NCBI RefSeq assembly: GCF_026651855.1
Contig: NZ_CP093280.1
Span: forward strand, 1,528,001 to 1,592,000
Length of the DNA stretch: 64,000 nucleotides
Direction of reading: 5' to 3'
Source: Pseudomonas silvicola
GTDB taxonomy: Bacteria; Pseudomonadota; Gammaproteobacteria; Pseudomonadales; Pseudomonadaceae
Shown here: one piece after another, positions 16,987 to 23,891 of the stretch
Layout: every line of letters starts with the position of its first letter
Position numbering within the stretch: position 1 is the stretch's first letter
Notes under the pieces: model-generated
Databases searched by the model: none
The model's input: only the letters and a program-made list of their open reading frames with translations
Told to the model about the DNA's origin: nothing
Program-made: the position numbers and the translations under genes

Positions 16987-17186
16987 TTTCTGAAACGACT
17001 GCTGAAACCGCCTCGCTGATGCTGCTTGCATTATGGGCGCGGCCCTTAAAAGACGGGGCCTACACCGGGTAAGACTGGCGCATAGTCACCCCAAGAACGG
17101 CAACGCCGTGCCGGGTGAGATTCCTAAACAGATCGACAGGCCGGACAGACGGTCCAGCGCTCACCATTTCTAATGGAGAGGTGACT

Positions 17187-17951
17187 ATGGATCTGTTTAA
17201 GTGTCTGGCTCGTATGGGCAAGCAACCGCTTCGCATTGCTGGCGCATTTTCATCGTTGATGTGCGCGCAGCAGGGCTTTGCACAAATTCCTGTAACCGTT
17301 ACCAGCCAGGTAACCGAATCCCCGATGACTATCGCTGAGTTTGCTTCCAACTCCACCCGTTGGGGTCAGCAGGTTCAACAGATGGCTTCTCAGATTGACC
17401 AGATGAAGCAGCAGTACGGAGCGATCACAGGCTCGCGAGGACTCGGAAGAGTGTTCGATGATCCTCAGCTCCGAGAGTATCTGCCTCAAGAATGGCAAGC
17501 GGTGTATGACTCAGTGAAACGTGGCGGTTATACAGGCCTAGATGGCCGTGCGGAGACGATCTATGCAGATAACAAGGTGTTCGATGCATGCCAAAGTTTC
17601 GCTCAGGATGAACAACGTACTGCCTGCCAGGCGCAAGCCGTAAAACCATCACAGGACAAGGCTTTCGCATTGGATGCCTATGATCAAGCCAAAGGTAGGC
17701 TGCGTCAGCTTGATCAGCTCATGGGGCAAATTGATAAAACCCAAGACCCCAAAGGCATCGCCGAGCTACAGGGGCGCATTGCTGCAGAGCAAGCAATGAT
17801 TCAAAACGAGCAGACCAAGTTGCAGATGTTCCAAATGGTGGCTCAGGCAGAGGACAAGGTACAGGAGCAGAGGCAGCGTGAATTGAATGCCCAGATTCTT
17901 GATAAGCGAGGATTCAAAACTCGCACCATGCTGAACCTGGGGGGAAATTGA
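17187..17951 (+). CDS. virB5: VirB5/TrbJ-like type IV secretion minor pilin
   Basis: A 254-residue exported protein. The N-terminus (KQPLRIAGAFSSLMCAQQGFAQ) is a signal peptide with probable cleavage near residue 33, followed by PVTVTSQVTESPMTIAEFA and a long helical region with many Gln (STRWGQQVQQMASQIDQMKQQY, and again near residues 185-235), the pattern of VirB5/TrbJ pilus-tip proteins. The ATG at 17187 has GGAGAGG five bases upstream; an in-frame start at 17115 would spoil the signal peptide. First of four tightly packed genes of type IV secretion character; no VirB4, VirB11 or coupling protein follows, so it probably does not serve a full apparatus here. Confidence 0.78.
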   Translation: MDLFKCLARMGKQPLRIAGAFSSLMCAQQGFAQIPVTVTSQVTESPMTIAEFASNSTRWGQQVQQMASQIDQMKQQYGAITGSRGLGRVFDDPQLREYLPQEWQAVYDSVKRGGYTGLDGRAETIYADNKVFDACQSFAQDEQRTACQAQAVKPSQDKAFALDAYDQAKGRLRQLDQLMGQIDKTQDPKGIAELQGRIAAEQAMIQNEQTKLQMFQMVAQAEDKVQEQRQRELNAQILDKRGFKTRTMLNLGGN

Positions 17952-17952
17952 A

Positions 17953-18438
17953 ATGGTTTCGTACGCTCACATCCTCCCGATCATCGTTTGCTTCTTCATT
18001 CTCACGTCATTGCGTAGATTCTGGTTGTGTATCGGCCGGTTCGGTGCTCTGAAAGAGGTATCGCGGCGTGCTCCAGAACTGATTCAGAGTGATCTGCTCG
18101 CCGCCGCTACGGCAGTGATGCCATTCCTCTTGGCGCTTGCTGATTGGCTCCAGATAGTCCCGCCTAGAGCAACAGGCCCGATTTCATCAACGCTTGCAGT
18201 TTTGATTTCATTTGCCTGCGCGCTTGCCTCGGCTCTTTTGGTTTCGAAGGCCGAAGCTCGCATTGCTGGTAGTTGGGCTGGCACAAGAGAAAGTGCCCTG
18301 CGCACGCTCGCCGCTTTGCAGATTATCGATGCTGCCGAACTCGCCTACGCAGTTAGATACGCAGAACAGTTTCGAGCTAAGGCGCGTTGCGCATCGCCCC
18401 GGAACCTGAGCGTTGTCGAGCGGGAGGATCAGGAATGA
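17953..18438 (+). CDS. Small membrane protein in the type IV secretion remnant
   Basis: A 161-residue protein with about three hydrophobic segments (near residues 5-20, 48-65 and 75-98) and a charged C-terminal tail containing two Cys/Arg-rich turns. Its ATG lies one base past the VirB5-like stop and its end overlaps the EexN-like start, so it is translationally tied to both. I do not recognise the family. Position between VirB5 and EexN suggests a conjugation accessory or exclusion role; that is inference only. Confidence 0.6.
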   Translation: MVSYAHILPIIVCFFILTSLRRFWLCIGRFGALKEVSRRAPELIQSDLLAAATAVMPFLLALADWLQIVPPRATGPISSTLAVLISFACALASALLVSKAEARIAGSWAGTRESALRTLAALQIIDAAELAYAVRYAEQFRAKARCASPRNLSVVEREDQE

Positions 18439-18689
18439 TTACCTCTCGTTGGTTGGTTTTGGTTCCCGTACTGCTCACAGGGTGCGGAGCGGATGAACCT
18501 GTCCGTTCTGTCGACTGGTATAAGGCTCATAGCGCAGAACGGGCGATTCAGATCTCGGAATGCGAGCGTGATCCGGGAAGGCTTGCGTTGACGCCGAATT
18601 GCGTTAATGCCAAGCAGGCCGAGAATGAGCTGCGGCTTGCCGAACGAGGGTTCCGTAAGCGCGAGACTTTAGATTTGAAGGAGCCGTGA
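18435..18689 (+). CDS. eexN: EexN-like entry-exclusion lipoprotein
   Basis: An 84-residue lipoprotein: a short hydrophobic N-terminus ends in the lipobox LLTGC (Cys17). The mature part has the EexN pattern VDWYKAHSAERAIQ, SECERDPGRL and TPNCVNAKQAENE, with two more Cys. The ATG at 18435 has GGAGGA upstream and overlaps the end of the preceding gene; its stop overlaps a GTG of the VirB6-like frame. In plasmids such as pKM101, Eex is an outer-leaflet lipoprotein that blocks entry of a related conjugative element. Its survival here without a conjugation machine suggests exclusion of relatives. Confidence 0.83.
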   Translation: MITSRWLVLVPVLLTGCGADEPVRSVDWYKAHSAERAIQISECERDPGRLALTPNCVNAKQAENELRLAERGFRKRETLDLKEP

Positions 18690-18691
18690 CC

Positions 18692-19771
18692 ATGGAATCC
18701 AATTTCTACGAATGGGTAGGTGGATCTATCGATGTCGTATTGAACGACTACGTCCAGCTCATGGCGCAGAGTGTCATTGGCGACTTCTCCGTTTTGCTCG
18801 CTTTGGGTGGTGCGCTATTTTTCATGACGATGGGGCTATTGTCTGTCGGCGGCTTTATTGAGCAACCTCTACCACATCTCTTCAAAATCGCAATTAAATG
18901 GGCGTTCATTGGCGCTCTGGCATTAAACGCGAACACATACCTTGGGTGGGTTGTGGAAGCGATTCGTGGCCTGGAAGTTGGGTTGTCTGATGCGTTTTCC
19001 CCCAATGGTAAGGGGGCTACGGCGACGTCTGTCTATCAGGTAATCGACAGGGCTATGACTGATGGTTTCAAAATTGCCTCTGATCTCCTTGCCCGCGCAG
19101 GGAGGCGAGGCGTAACGGAGATAGGCATGATGTGCTATGACTTGCTCATGGCTGGCACGATGCTCGTCGCAACATTTCTGATCACGCTGCCTGCTGGTGC
19201 CATGATCATTACCGCCAAGGTGCTGATGTCGTTTCTGCTGGGGTGTGGCCCGATCTTCATCGCAATGCTGCTTTTCGGCCAAATGACCGGCAAGTGGTTC
19301 GACCAATGGTTTGCGCAGGTGATGAACTACATTATGCAGAGCGCGGCGATAACGTCCGTGCTGACGTTAGGTATGAAATTTTTCACTACGATGTTGACGG
19401 ACATCCAGCCGACTGCTGGGAATGGCCCCGCGACCGATATGTTGGAGGTCTTGGCTCTGAGTGGGATAGTCCTCTACATGGTCTACCAAGCCAGCGCCTT
19501 GGGAAGTCAACTTGCGGGTGGTTTATCGTCCAGCGCGATTACGCTGAGGCAGATGGCCCAAGCTGCTATGAATCCCGCAAAAGCGGTTTATAACGTTGTT
19601 AACCCCATGACAACACGGCGCGATCTTCAGTCAGGCATGATGACCAGTGCGAGGGCGGCCAATCACTGGGTCGCGGGTAATACTGCTTGGAACCCGGCTT
19701 ATCGACAGCACGTGATGCAAAACCTTGGACGTAACTGGGGTAAGGCAAGGGGAGGTACGGTGAGTAGCTAG
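18692..19771 (+). CDS. virB6: VirB6-like type IV secretion inner-membrane protein
   Basis: A 359-residue polytopic protein with a hydrophobic N-terminal pair of helices, a soluble central loop (residues ~90-140), a central hydrophobic block ending in FLLGCGPIFIAMLLFGQMTG, the conserved WFDQWFAQVMNYIMQ region, another helix pair and a soluble C-tail. This is the layout of VirB6/TrbL. The ATG at 18692 is two codons after a possible GTG at 18686 that overlaps the eexN stop. In working systems VirB6 is the inner-membrane channel; EexN-type exclusion proteins often sit directly beside it because they recognise it. Confidence 0.82.
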   Translation: MESNFYEWVGGSIDVVLNDYVQLMAQSVIGDFSVLLALGGALFFMTMGLLSVGGFIEQPLPHLFKIAIKWAFIGALALNANTYLGWVVEAIRGLEVGLSDAFSPNGKGATATSVYQVIDRAMTDGFKIASDLLARAGRRGVTEIGMMCYDLLMAGTMLVATFLITLPAGAMIITAKVLMSFLLGCGPIFIAMLLFGQMTGKWFDQWFAQVMNYIMQSAAITSVLTLGMKFFTTMLTDIQPTAGNGPATDMLEVLALSGIVLYMVYQASALGSQLAGGLSSSAITLRQMAQAAMNPAKAVYNVVNPMTTRRDLQSGMMTSARAANHWVAGNTAWNPAYRQHVMQNLGRNWGKARGGTVSS

Positions 19772-20051
19772 CAGCGTAAAACAGCAGTGCAGTGAATCGC
19801 GCTGCGCGCCCTGGCGGGCTTACCCAAAGGGGCTCTGCCCCTCTGGACTTCCCGCCCTCGCCGGTAGCAGGGGCCGCTGGGAAAAGCGCCCAGCAGCCCC
19901 CGCAGATAGGATTTGGATTGCGTTGCGTCAAGGGTTCGCTTCGCCGTCATCCTCGCCCGGTCCCGCTTCGCGGGCTGCGGCCTCCGGTGACGCCCTTGAC
20001 TGCCCGTCATGTCCACGCTGAAATTGTCTTGTTCTACTTCGCGGAGCTCTC
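19772..20051. other. GC-rich structured spacer containing repeat copy A
   Basis: A 280-base gap after the VirB6-like gene. It is much more GC-rich than its neighbours and full of short hairpins: GGGGC/GCCCC near 19829-19841, a GCTGGG...CCCAGC pair near 19876-19894, CCCGCTTCGCGGG near 19962-19974, and the 74-base element A at 19927-20000. No coding gene is supported. Confidence 0.55.
19927..20000 (-). repeat. Inverted-repeat element, copy A
   Basis: Begins with GTCAAGGG and ends with CCCTTGAC, so the copy is itself a terminal inverted repeat. Its reverse complement matches copy B (22443-22533) along both arms: GTCAAGGGC, TCACCG, GCCGCAGC, then GAGGATGA and CCCTTGA, with a gap of about 17-20 bases in the middle. 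A and B face each other across 2.4 kb. Confidence 0.75.
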
Positions 20052-20270
20052 ATGAAACGGATGAAGAATATGGATGTTGTCGAGCTCACGGATGCAGAGC
20101 GGACTCGTCGGCAAGATGCAGTCGATTACGCTCGTGTTTCACTCGCGCTGGAAGGATTCACGTTAACTCCTGATCTAGAGCGGCACGCTCTGGCTTTCGT
20201 GAACGGCGAGTTGACCTTGGTCGAGTTCATTTCATCTGTTGATTTTTCGCGCCCTCCTGCTGTTCGGTAG
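20052..20270 (+). CDS. Orphan VbhA-type antitoxin domain protein
   Basis: A 72-residue protein with the compact pattern of VbhA antitoxins: RQDAVDYARVSLALEGFTLTPDLERHALAFVNGELTLVEFI. VbhA-family helices bind and inhibit Fic-domain AMP transferases (VbhT). The inhibitory helix normally carries S/TxxxE(G/N); here SLALEG (residues 30-35) fits. GGAG lies seven bases before the ATG at 20052. No Fic gene follows within the island, so this is an orphan antitoxin: either a solitary protector against Fic toxins of incoming elements or a remnant of a pair. First gene in the cassette between inverted repeats A and B. Confidence 0.68.
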   Translation: MKRMKNMDVVELTDAERTRRQDAVDYARVSLALEGFTLTPDLERHALAFVNGELTLVEFISSVDFSRPPAVR

Positions 20271-20452
20271 TATCGCCATCACCGAATTTCTTTTCATCGC
20301 TAGCGGGTGACTCTACAAAATCTTAGCGTTTGAGGGGCGCCGATTGGGTTTTTCGCGAATTCGTACAGAGCCTAGGCAGGCCATCACTGGTGGCTGACAT
20401 GCCATTAATTTGAGATTACGCTGTTTCCCTCGCAAATGGAGAGAGCGACGGC

Positions 20453-21460
20453 ATGCCAGAGATAGTGCAGTGGGGAGATATTCGGGATCAGTACACGGAC
20501 AGCTTGCTCCTCGGAAACGGGGCGAGCATGGCAGTACATCCTCAGTTCGGATACGGCTCCCTTTTCGACAGAGCGCAGGAAATTGGGCACATCACACCCG
20601 CAGTGGCGGGCATTTTTGATCGTTTCGGTGTTAATGATTTTGAGCTGGTTCTTCGCCGCCTCTGGCAGGCGAGCCTGGTGAATCAGTCCCTCGAAATTCC
20701 ACATGGCAGAGTGGAGGAGGCGTATGCGGAGGTCCGGACCGCTCTAATCTCTACGGTGCGAGACATCCATGTGGATTATGACAACGCGCTGCCCCATCTG
20801 CGCCTGACCTACGCATTCATGATGCACTTTGACACGGTCATTTCCTTAAATTACGACTTGATCGTTTACTGGGCTGCGATGCTGGGCAACCGCGAGCTAG
20901 GTCCGCATTTCAAAGACGGGTTCATTGGCGGCACCTTCACCGAAGACTGGGAATCTTTGCGTGCCCCTTACGGAAGAGCAACCGGCAGCACGCTGTTCTT
21001 CTACCCTCACGGAAATCTCGCTCTCACTCGAACCGACGATCGTCGCGAGAGCAAGATAGGGGCTCAAGACGGCGGCCGTTTACTCGATGCGATACTTGAT
21101 CACTGGGAAGGCGGAGCCACAATTCCTCTGTTTGTCTGTGAAGGGACTGCTGCCCACAAAAAGACATCGATTGAAAGCTCTTCATACTTGGAGCGTGTTT
21201 TTAGGGAAGTCGTCCCCTCCCTGGGTGATTCAGTCACTATTTACGGCTGGAGCCTTTCGGAACAGGATCAACACATCCTCGACCAGATCACCAGAAACCC
21301 ACCTCAGAGGGTAGCGATCTCTGTGCGCGGCGGCTCACAGGCGTTTGCTCAGCAAGCGGAAGAAAAAATGGTTCGTGCTGGGGTTAATCAGGTCGATTTC
21401 TTCGACTCAGAGAGCCTGGGCTGCTGGAACAATCCTACGGAAGCCCCGGGAGTGGTGTAA
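20453..21460 (+). CDS. DUF4917 protein, SIR2-like Rossmann fold
   Basis: A 335-residue protein matching my recollection of DUF4917. It has the landmarks of SIR2-like NAD-binding proteins: GNGAS at 21-25 (dinucleotide loop), SLNYD at 131-135 (equivalent of the catalytic Asn motif TTNYD in defence SIR2 proteins) and FYPHGNL with His186 (candidate catalytic His). A conserved C-terminal part follows: FVCEGTAAHKKTSIESSSYLE and TIYGWSLSEQDQHIL. This suggests NAD binding or hydrolysis, as in anti-phage SIR2 effectors, but enzymatic activity is inference. It lies between the VbhA-type gene and a trypsin-like protease gene, in the cassette flanked by repeats A and B. An intact frame with no sign of decay. 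Confidence 0.7.
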   Translation: MPEIVQWGDIRDQYTDSLLLGNGASMAVHPQFGYGSLFDRAQEIGHITPAVAGIFDRFGVNDFELVLRRLWQASLVNQSLEIPHGRVEEAYAEVRTALISTVRDIHVDYDNALPHLRLTYAFMMHFDTVISLNYDLIVYWAAMLGNRELGPHFKDGFIGGTFTEDWESLRAPYGRATGSTLFFYPHGNLALTRTDDRRESKIGAQDGGRLLDAILDHWEGGATIPLFVCEGTAAHKKTSIESSSYLERVFREVVPSLGDSVTIYGWSLSEQDQHILDQITRNPPQRVAISVRGGSQAFAQQAEEKMVRAGVNQVDFFDSESLGCWNNPTEAPGVV

Positions 21461-21569
21461 ATGAGCATTCCAAGGCTGTTTCAACGTAGCATCAACTGAT
21501 GTCTATAAGTCTGATGCCGGTAGAATTTACTAAGCGCAATGGCGCACCAACAATGTTATTGGAGATGAT

Positions 21570-22358
21570 GTGACTAGGGATTTTCCAGCAGTACTTAAGC
21601 AATTTTCAGATTTCGTGGAGCCGTTCATCAGCGCTATTTCGTTAATCAAGCCTGATGACGAAAGAACCCCGCGCGGTGACCATCATGGTACAGGCTCTTT
21701 CTTTTTGCTGGATGATGTTAGGCTGCTAGTTACGTGTGAGCATGTGGCAAACGTACCCGCCAACGTAATCTTGGGCATGACTCAGTATGGCGCCGAACAT
21801 GCACTATCTATTCCAGGTGCTTTTTTCACAAGTGAGTATCCTGTAGATGTCGCGGCCATTCATATTCCGGATGAAAACTGGAATCGTGTGCCTCACGCTG
21901 CAAGATGTGTAGAGTTAAATATGCTTTCTAGAAAGCATGAGCCAGTAGAGAGCGAGTACCTGTATGTGTATGGATTTCCTGGGGATGATGCAGCAGTTGG
22001 CTTCGGACAGCATAGTCATCGCGGATTAGCGGTTTTCTCGCACGAGATAGAGTTTTCAAGTGTTACGGTTGATGAGGAACCAAAGCCTGTAGAGCCCCAT
22101 CATTTCTTTATTCCATATAACCCTGAGAATGCAAAGCTATTGGAAGGCAGTAACTCAGTACTCTCTCTCGCCGATGGGATGAGCGGTTCATTGGTGTGGA
22201 ATACACGTTATACCGAGGTTACTAGCCAAGGAAGAGAGTGGAGACCAGAGGATGCGCGAGTTACGGGAGTGCTCTGGGGACACTCATCGAAAGCGGGTGT
22301 TTTGGTCGTAACCAAGATCGAATATCTCCGTTATTTTCTTAGTATTGATGCGGATTGA
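21570..22358 (+). CDS. Trypsin-like (S1-fold) serine protease, probably cytoplasmic
   Basis: A 262-residue protein with a chymotrypsin-type triad by motif: His58 in LLVTCEHVANV after TGSFFLLDD, Asp93 in YPVDVAAIHI, and Ser205 in LADGMSGSLVW, with a later GVLWGHSS strand. No signal peptide is seen, so it may act inside the cell, as protease effectors of defence systems do. The start is GTG at 21570: GGAG lies five bases upstream, and the nearby ATGs read into a stop. It lies 109 bases after the SIR2-like gene on the same strand, possibly in one transcript. It is visibly AT-richer than the core. It is the last gene before repeat copy B. Confidence 0.72.
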   Translation: MTRDFPAVLKQFSDFVEPFISAISLIKPDDERTPRGDHHGTGSFFLLDDVRLLVTCEHVANVPANVILGMTQYGAEHALSIPGAFFTSEYPVDVAAIHIPDENWNRVPHAARCVELNMLSRKHEPVESEYLYVYGFPGDDAAVGFGQHSHRGLAVFSHEIEFSSVTVDEEPKPVEPHHFFIPYNPENAKLLEGSNSVLSLADGMSGSLVWNTRYTEVTSQGREWRPEDARVTGVLWGHSSKAGVLVVTKIEYLRYFLSIDAD

Positions 22359-22685
22359 CCGACCTGGCACTCAACTCGCTAGGCTCTGTACGAAATCCCG
22401 ACAAACCCAATCGCCGCCGCTCGAACGCTAGCAGGAAGCTGGGTCAAGGGCATCACCGCAAGCCGCAGCGGAGCACAGCCCCGAGGGCGAGCACCGAACG
22501 GGTGAGGATGATGGGCGTAGCCGTACCCTTGATGCAGCTGCAAGCGACCAAGCCTAGCGACAGGGGGAGGAACAAGGCGAAGCCGCCGGACCTGCCCCTG
22601 CCGCCCGTCCGGCAAGGATAGGACGCGGGATGCAACCGAAGCGGTTGCCCAAGCGAAGCGCGGAGTGTTCGGAACCATGATGTTC
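22359..22685. other. GC-rich structured spacer containing repeat copy B
   Basis: A 327-base region between two convergent genes, much more GC-rich than either. It holds repeat copy B (22443-22533) and several hairpins, for example GCCGGAC...GTCCGGC near 22585-22612 and GCAACCGAAGCGGTTGC near 22632-22648. No supported gene; the 88-codon open frame at 22355-22621 is the low-complexity translation of the repeat. Confidence 0.55.
22443..22533 (+). repeat. Inverted-repeat element, copy B
   Basis: Starts GTCAAGGG and ends CCCTTGAT, 91 bases. It matches the reverse complement of copy A (19927-20000) on both arms, with about 17-20 extra bases in the centre. Together they bracket the VbhA/SIR2-like/protease cassette. 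Confidence 0.75.
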
Positions 22686-23453
22686 TCATTGGTTAGGACG
22701 GTTTCGCTGCAGCTTGGCGAGGAACCTGTTTCCAATCTCACGATTGATTTCGAGCACTTGCGCGTTCTGGCGTTCTTGGGCAGGAATCGCGGATTTTCGT
22801 TTCCTGGCCCTGGCGATTTCGAGTCCCAGGTTTGCTCTGAACTGCCCCGCCCGATACTTCATCGCGACTCCTGAAAGCCAATACTCGGGAGCTTTCCTTA
22901 TGAGGCCGTTGGCCATGGCTCCTGCCAGTTCATCGAGGAGCATTTGCGCATCATCAAGCGAAATGCCCTGGAGTATCCGATCAACCGAGCTTTTCGAGTG
23001 CATAGACAACCCACCGGGATAGGCCAACTGCAAGACGTTTGTTAGCGCTTCCCGTAGTGGTGGCTTTGATTTTGTTTTCTTTGGTAGTTCTTGGTCCGTC
23101 ACCTTATCGACAGTGGGTGGTGACCCTATGCTGCCACTCCCCTCTGCCACATTGATGTCGTGGGGGGGTGACACAGCTGTGTCGTTCTCTATCACGTTGA
23201 CTGTGTAGAAATTGCTCGTTTGCGAGCCGTCGCTCCTGAAGCGCGGAGTGGAAGTGACGTATCCGGAACTGCACAATTTTTTAAGTACTCTCTGAATGGT
23301 GCGCGTGGATACCCCGCATTTACTGGCTAGGTGCTTTACACTTGCAAAACAAGGCTCGTTCGGGTTTTCGCACTTTGCGATGTATACCAATATCAGCTTT
23401 TCCTGCGCAGGCAGATTCTGGTTGTACACCCAGTCAATTGTGCTGTAGCTCAT
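22686..23453 (-). CDS. Helix-turn-helix replication/regulatory protein
   Basis: A 255-residue protein whose N-terminal 75 residues form a winged helix of the HTH_36 type: NLPAQEKLILVYIAKCEN, then FASVKHLASKCGVSTRTIQRVLKKLCSSGYV. Such domains occur in replication initiators and phage replication proteins. The middle is low-complexity and the C-terminus is basic and helical (EIARARKRKSAI), suited to DNA binding. It starts two bases after the stop of the AlpA-like gene on the same strand. It may be a replication or regulatory protein of the ancestral element. Confidence 0.6.
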   Translation of the reverse strand: MSYSTIDWVYNQNLPAQEKLILVYIAKCENPNEPCFASVKHLASKCGVSTRTIQRVLKKLCSSGYVTSTPRFRSDGSQTSNFYTVNVIENDTAVSPPHDINVAEGSGSIGSPPTVDKVTDQELPKKTKSKPPLREALTNVLQLAYPGGLSMHSKSSVDRILQGISLDDAQMLLDELAGAMANGLIRKAPEYWLSGVAMKYRAGQFRANLGLEIARARKRKSAIPAQERQNAQVLEINREIGNRFLAKLQRNRPNQ

Positions 23454-23455
23454 AG

Positions 23456-23686
23456 TTAAGCTCGCAAAGCTGGTGCGTCGAGAGATAGTGCCTGGTTGAC
23501 TTGTAGCGTGCGAAAATACACTCGCCGCCCCACGCGGACTACGGCAGGCTTCAGCTTTCGTGAAAGCTCTGAATCGCTGTACATGGCGACTCTGAAGCCA
23601 TCTGGTGATCTGTCCAGCAGGCTTGCAACCTGTGCCATGCTCATCAAAGGGCCGAATCGGTCTAGAAGGTACTCTTCAGAAGTCAT
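23456..23686 (-). CDS. AlpA/excisionase-type small DNA-binding protein
   Basis: A 76-residue protein with an AlpA/MerR-like winged helix: GPLMSMAQVASLLDRSPDGFRVAMYS, then KLKPAVVRVGRRVYFRTLQVNQAL, where the turn VRVGRRVYF is typical of AlpA and helix-turn-helix excisionases. It lies upstream of the HTH gene and about 200 bases behind the integrase, all leftward. A role as excision factor or regulator of the integrase is likely from position. GAG/GGAG-like bases lie just before its ATG (GAGAAAGTCC on the minus strand). Confidence 0.62.
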   Translation of the reverse strand: MTSEEYLLDRFGPLMSMAQVASLLDRSPDGFRVAMYSDSELSRKLKPAVVRVGRRVYFRTLQVNQALSLDAPALRA

Positions 23687-23750
23687 GGACTTTCTCCTTG
23701 CTTACGTTGAATTACGTAGCTTTGTAAGTTTGGAGTGAAGCTATCAATTA

Positions 23751-23800
23751 AGTTTGGTGACAGTAAAGACGGTGAAGTGTCGTTGAGTTGTCACCAAACT
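23751..23800. repeat. 11-bp inverted repeat in the excisionase upstream region
   Basis: AGTTTGGTGAC (23751-23761) and its exact complement GTCACCAAACT (23790-23800), 28 bases apart, between the integrase stop and the AlpA-like start. GTTGACAAC and GTGACAAC follow nearby (around 23840-23860). A likely binding site for the AlpA-type protein or part of the recombination complex. Confidence 0.6.
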
Positions 23801-23891
23801 CCATACCAGAACCTGGTAGAAAACAGTTTTGAAAACACGTTGACAACAACGTGACAACAGAAAGAAAACAGATAGGAAAACAAAGAGGCGG

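Larger units (their letters stand above)
16386..17186. promoter_or_regulatory. Repeat-rich control region upstream of the VirB5-like gene
   Basis: About 800 bases with no credible gene but dense structure: three copies of the palindrome TTCGTCATGACGAA, two imperfect 28-base direct repeats (16611-16638 and 16721-16749), and two copies of a CCAAAATA/TATTTTGG inverted repeat in a shared TTGTTT...GGTTT context (16830-16860 and 16960-16988). It reads as an operator array controlling the conjugation-related genes downstream. A 95-codon open frame inside (16503-16790) repeats itself because of the DNA repeats and is not considered a gene. Confidence 0.6.

Noticed and set aside
19772-20051. Conjugative origin of transfer (oriT)
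   Set aside because: Hairpins are present, but no relaxase gene or recognisable nick site lies nearby, so the claim cannot be supported.
19792-20055. An open frame over repeat copy A
   Set aside because: Pro/Arg/Gly-rich translation of GC-rich hairpins; not conserved with copy B.
22355-22621. An 88-codon open frame across repeat copy B
   Set aside because: Low-complexity translation of a structured repeat, with no ribosome site and no counterpart frame in copy A.
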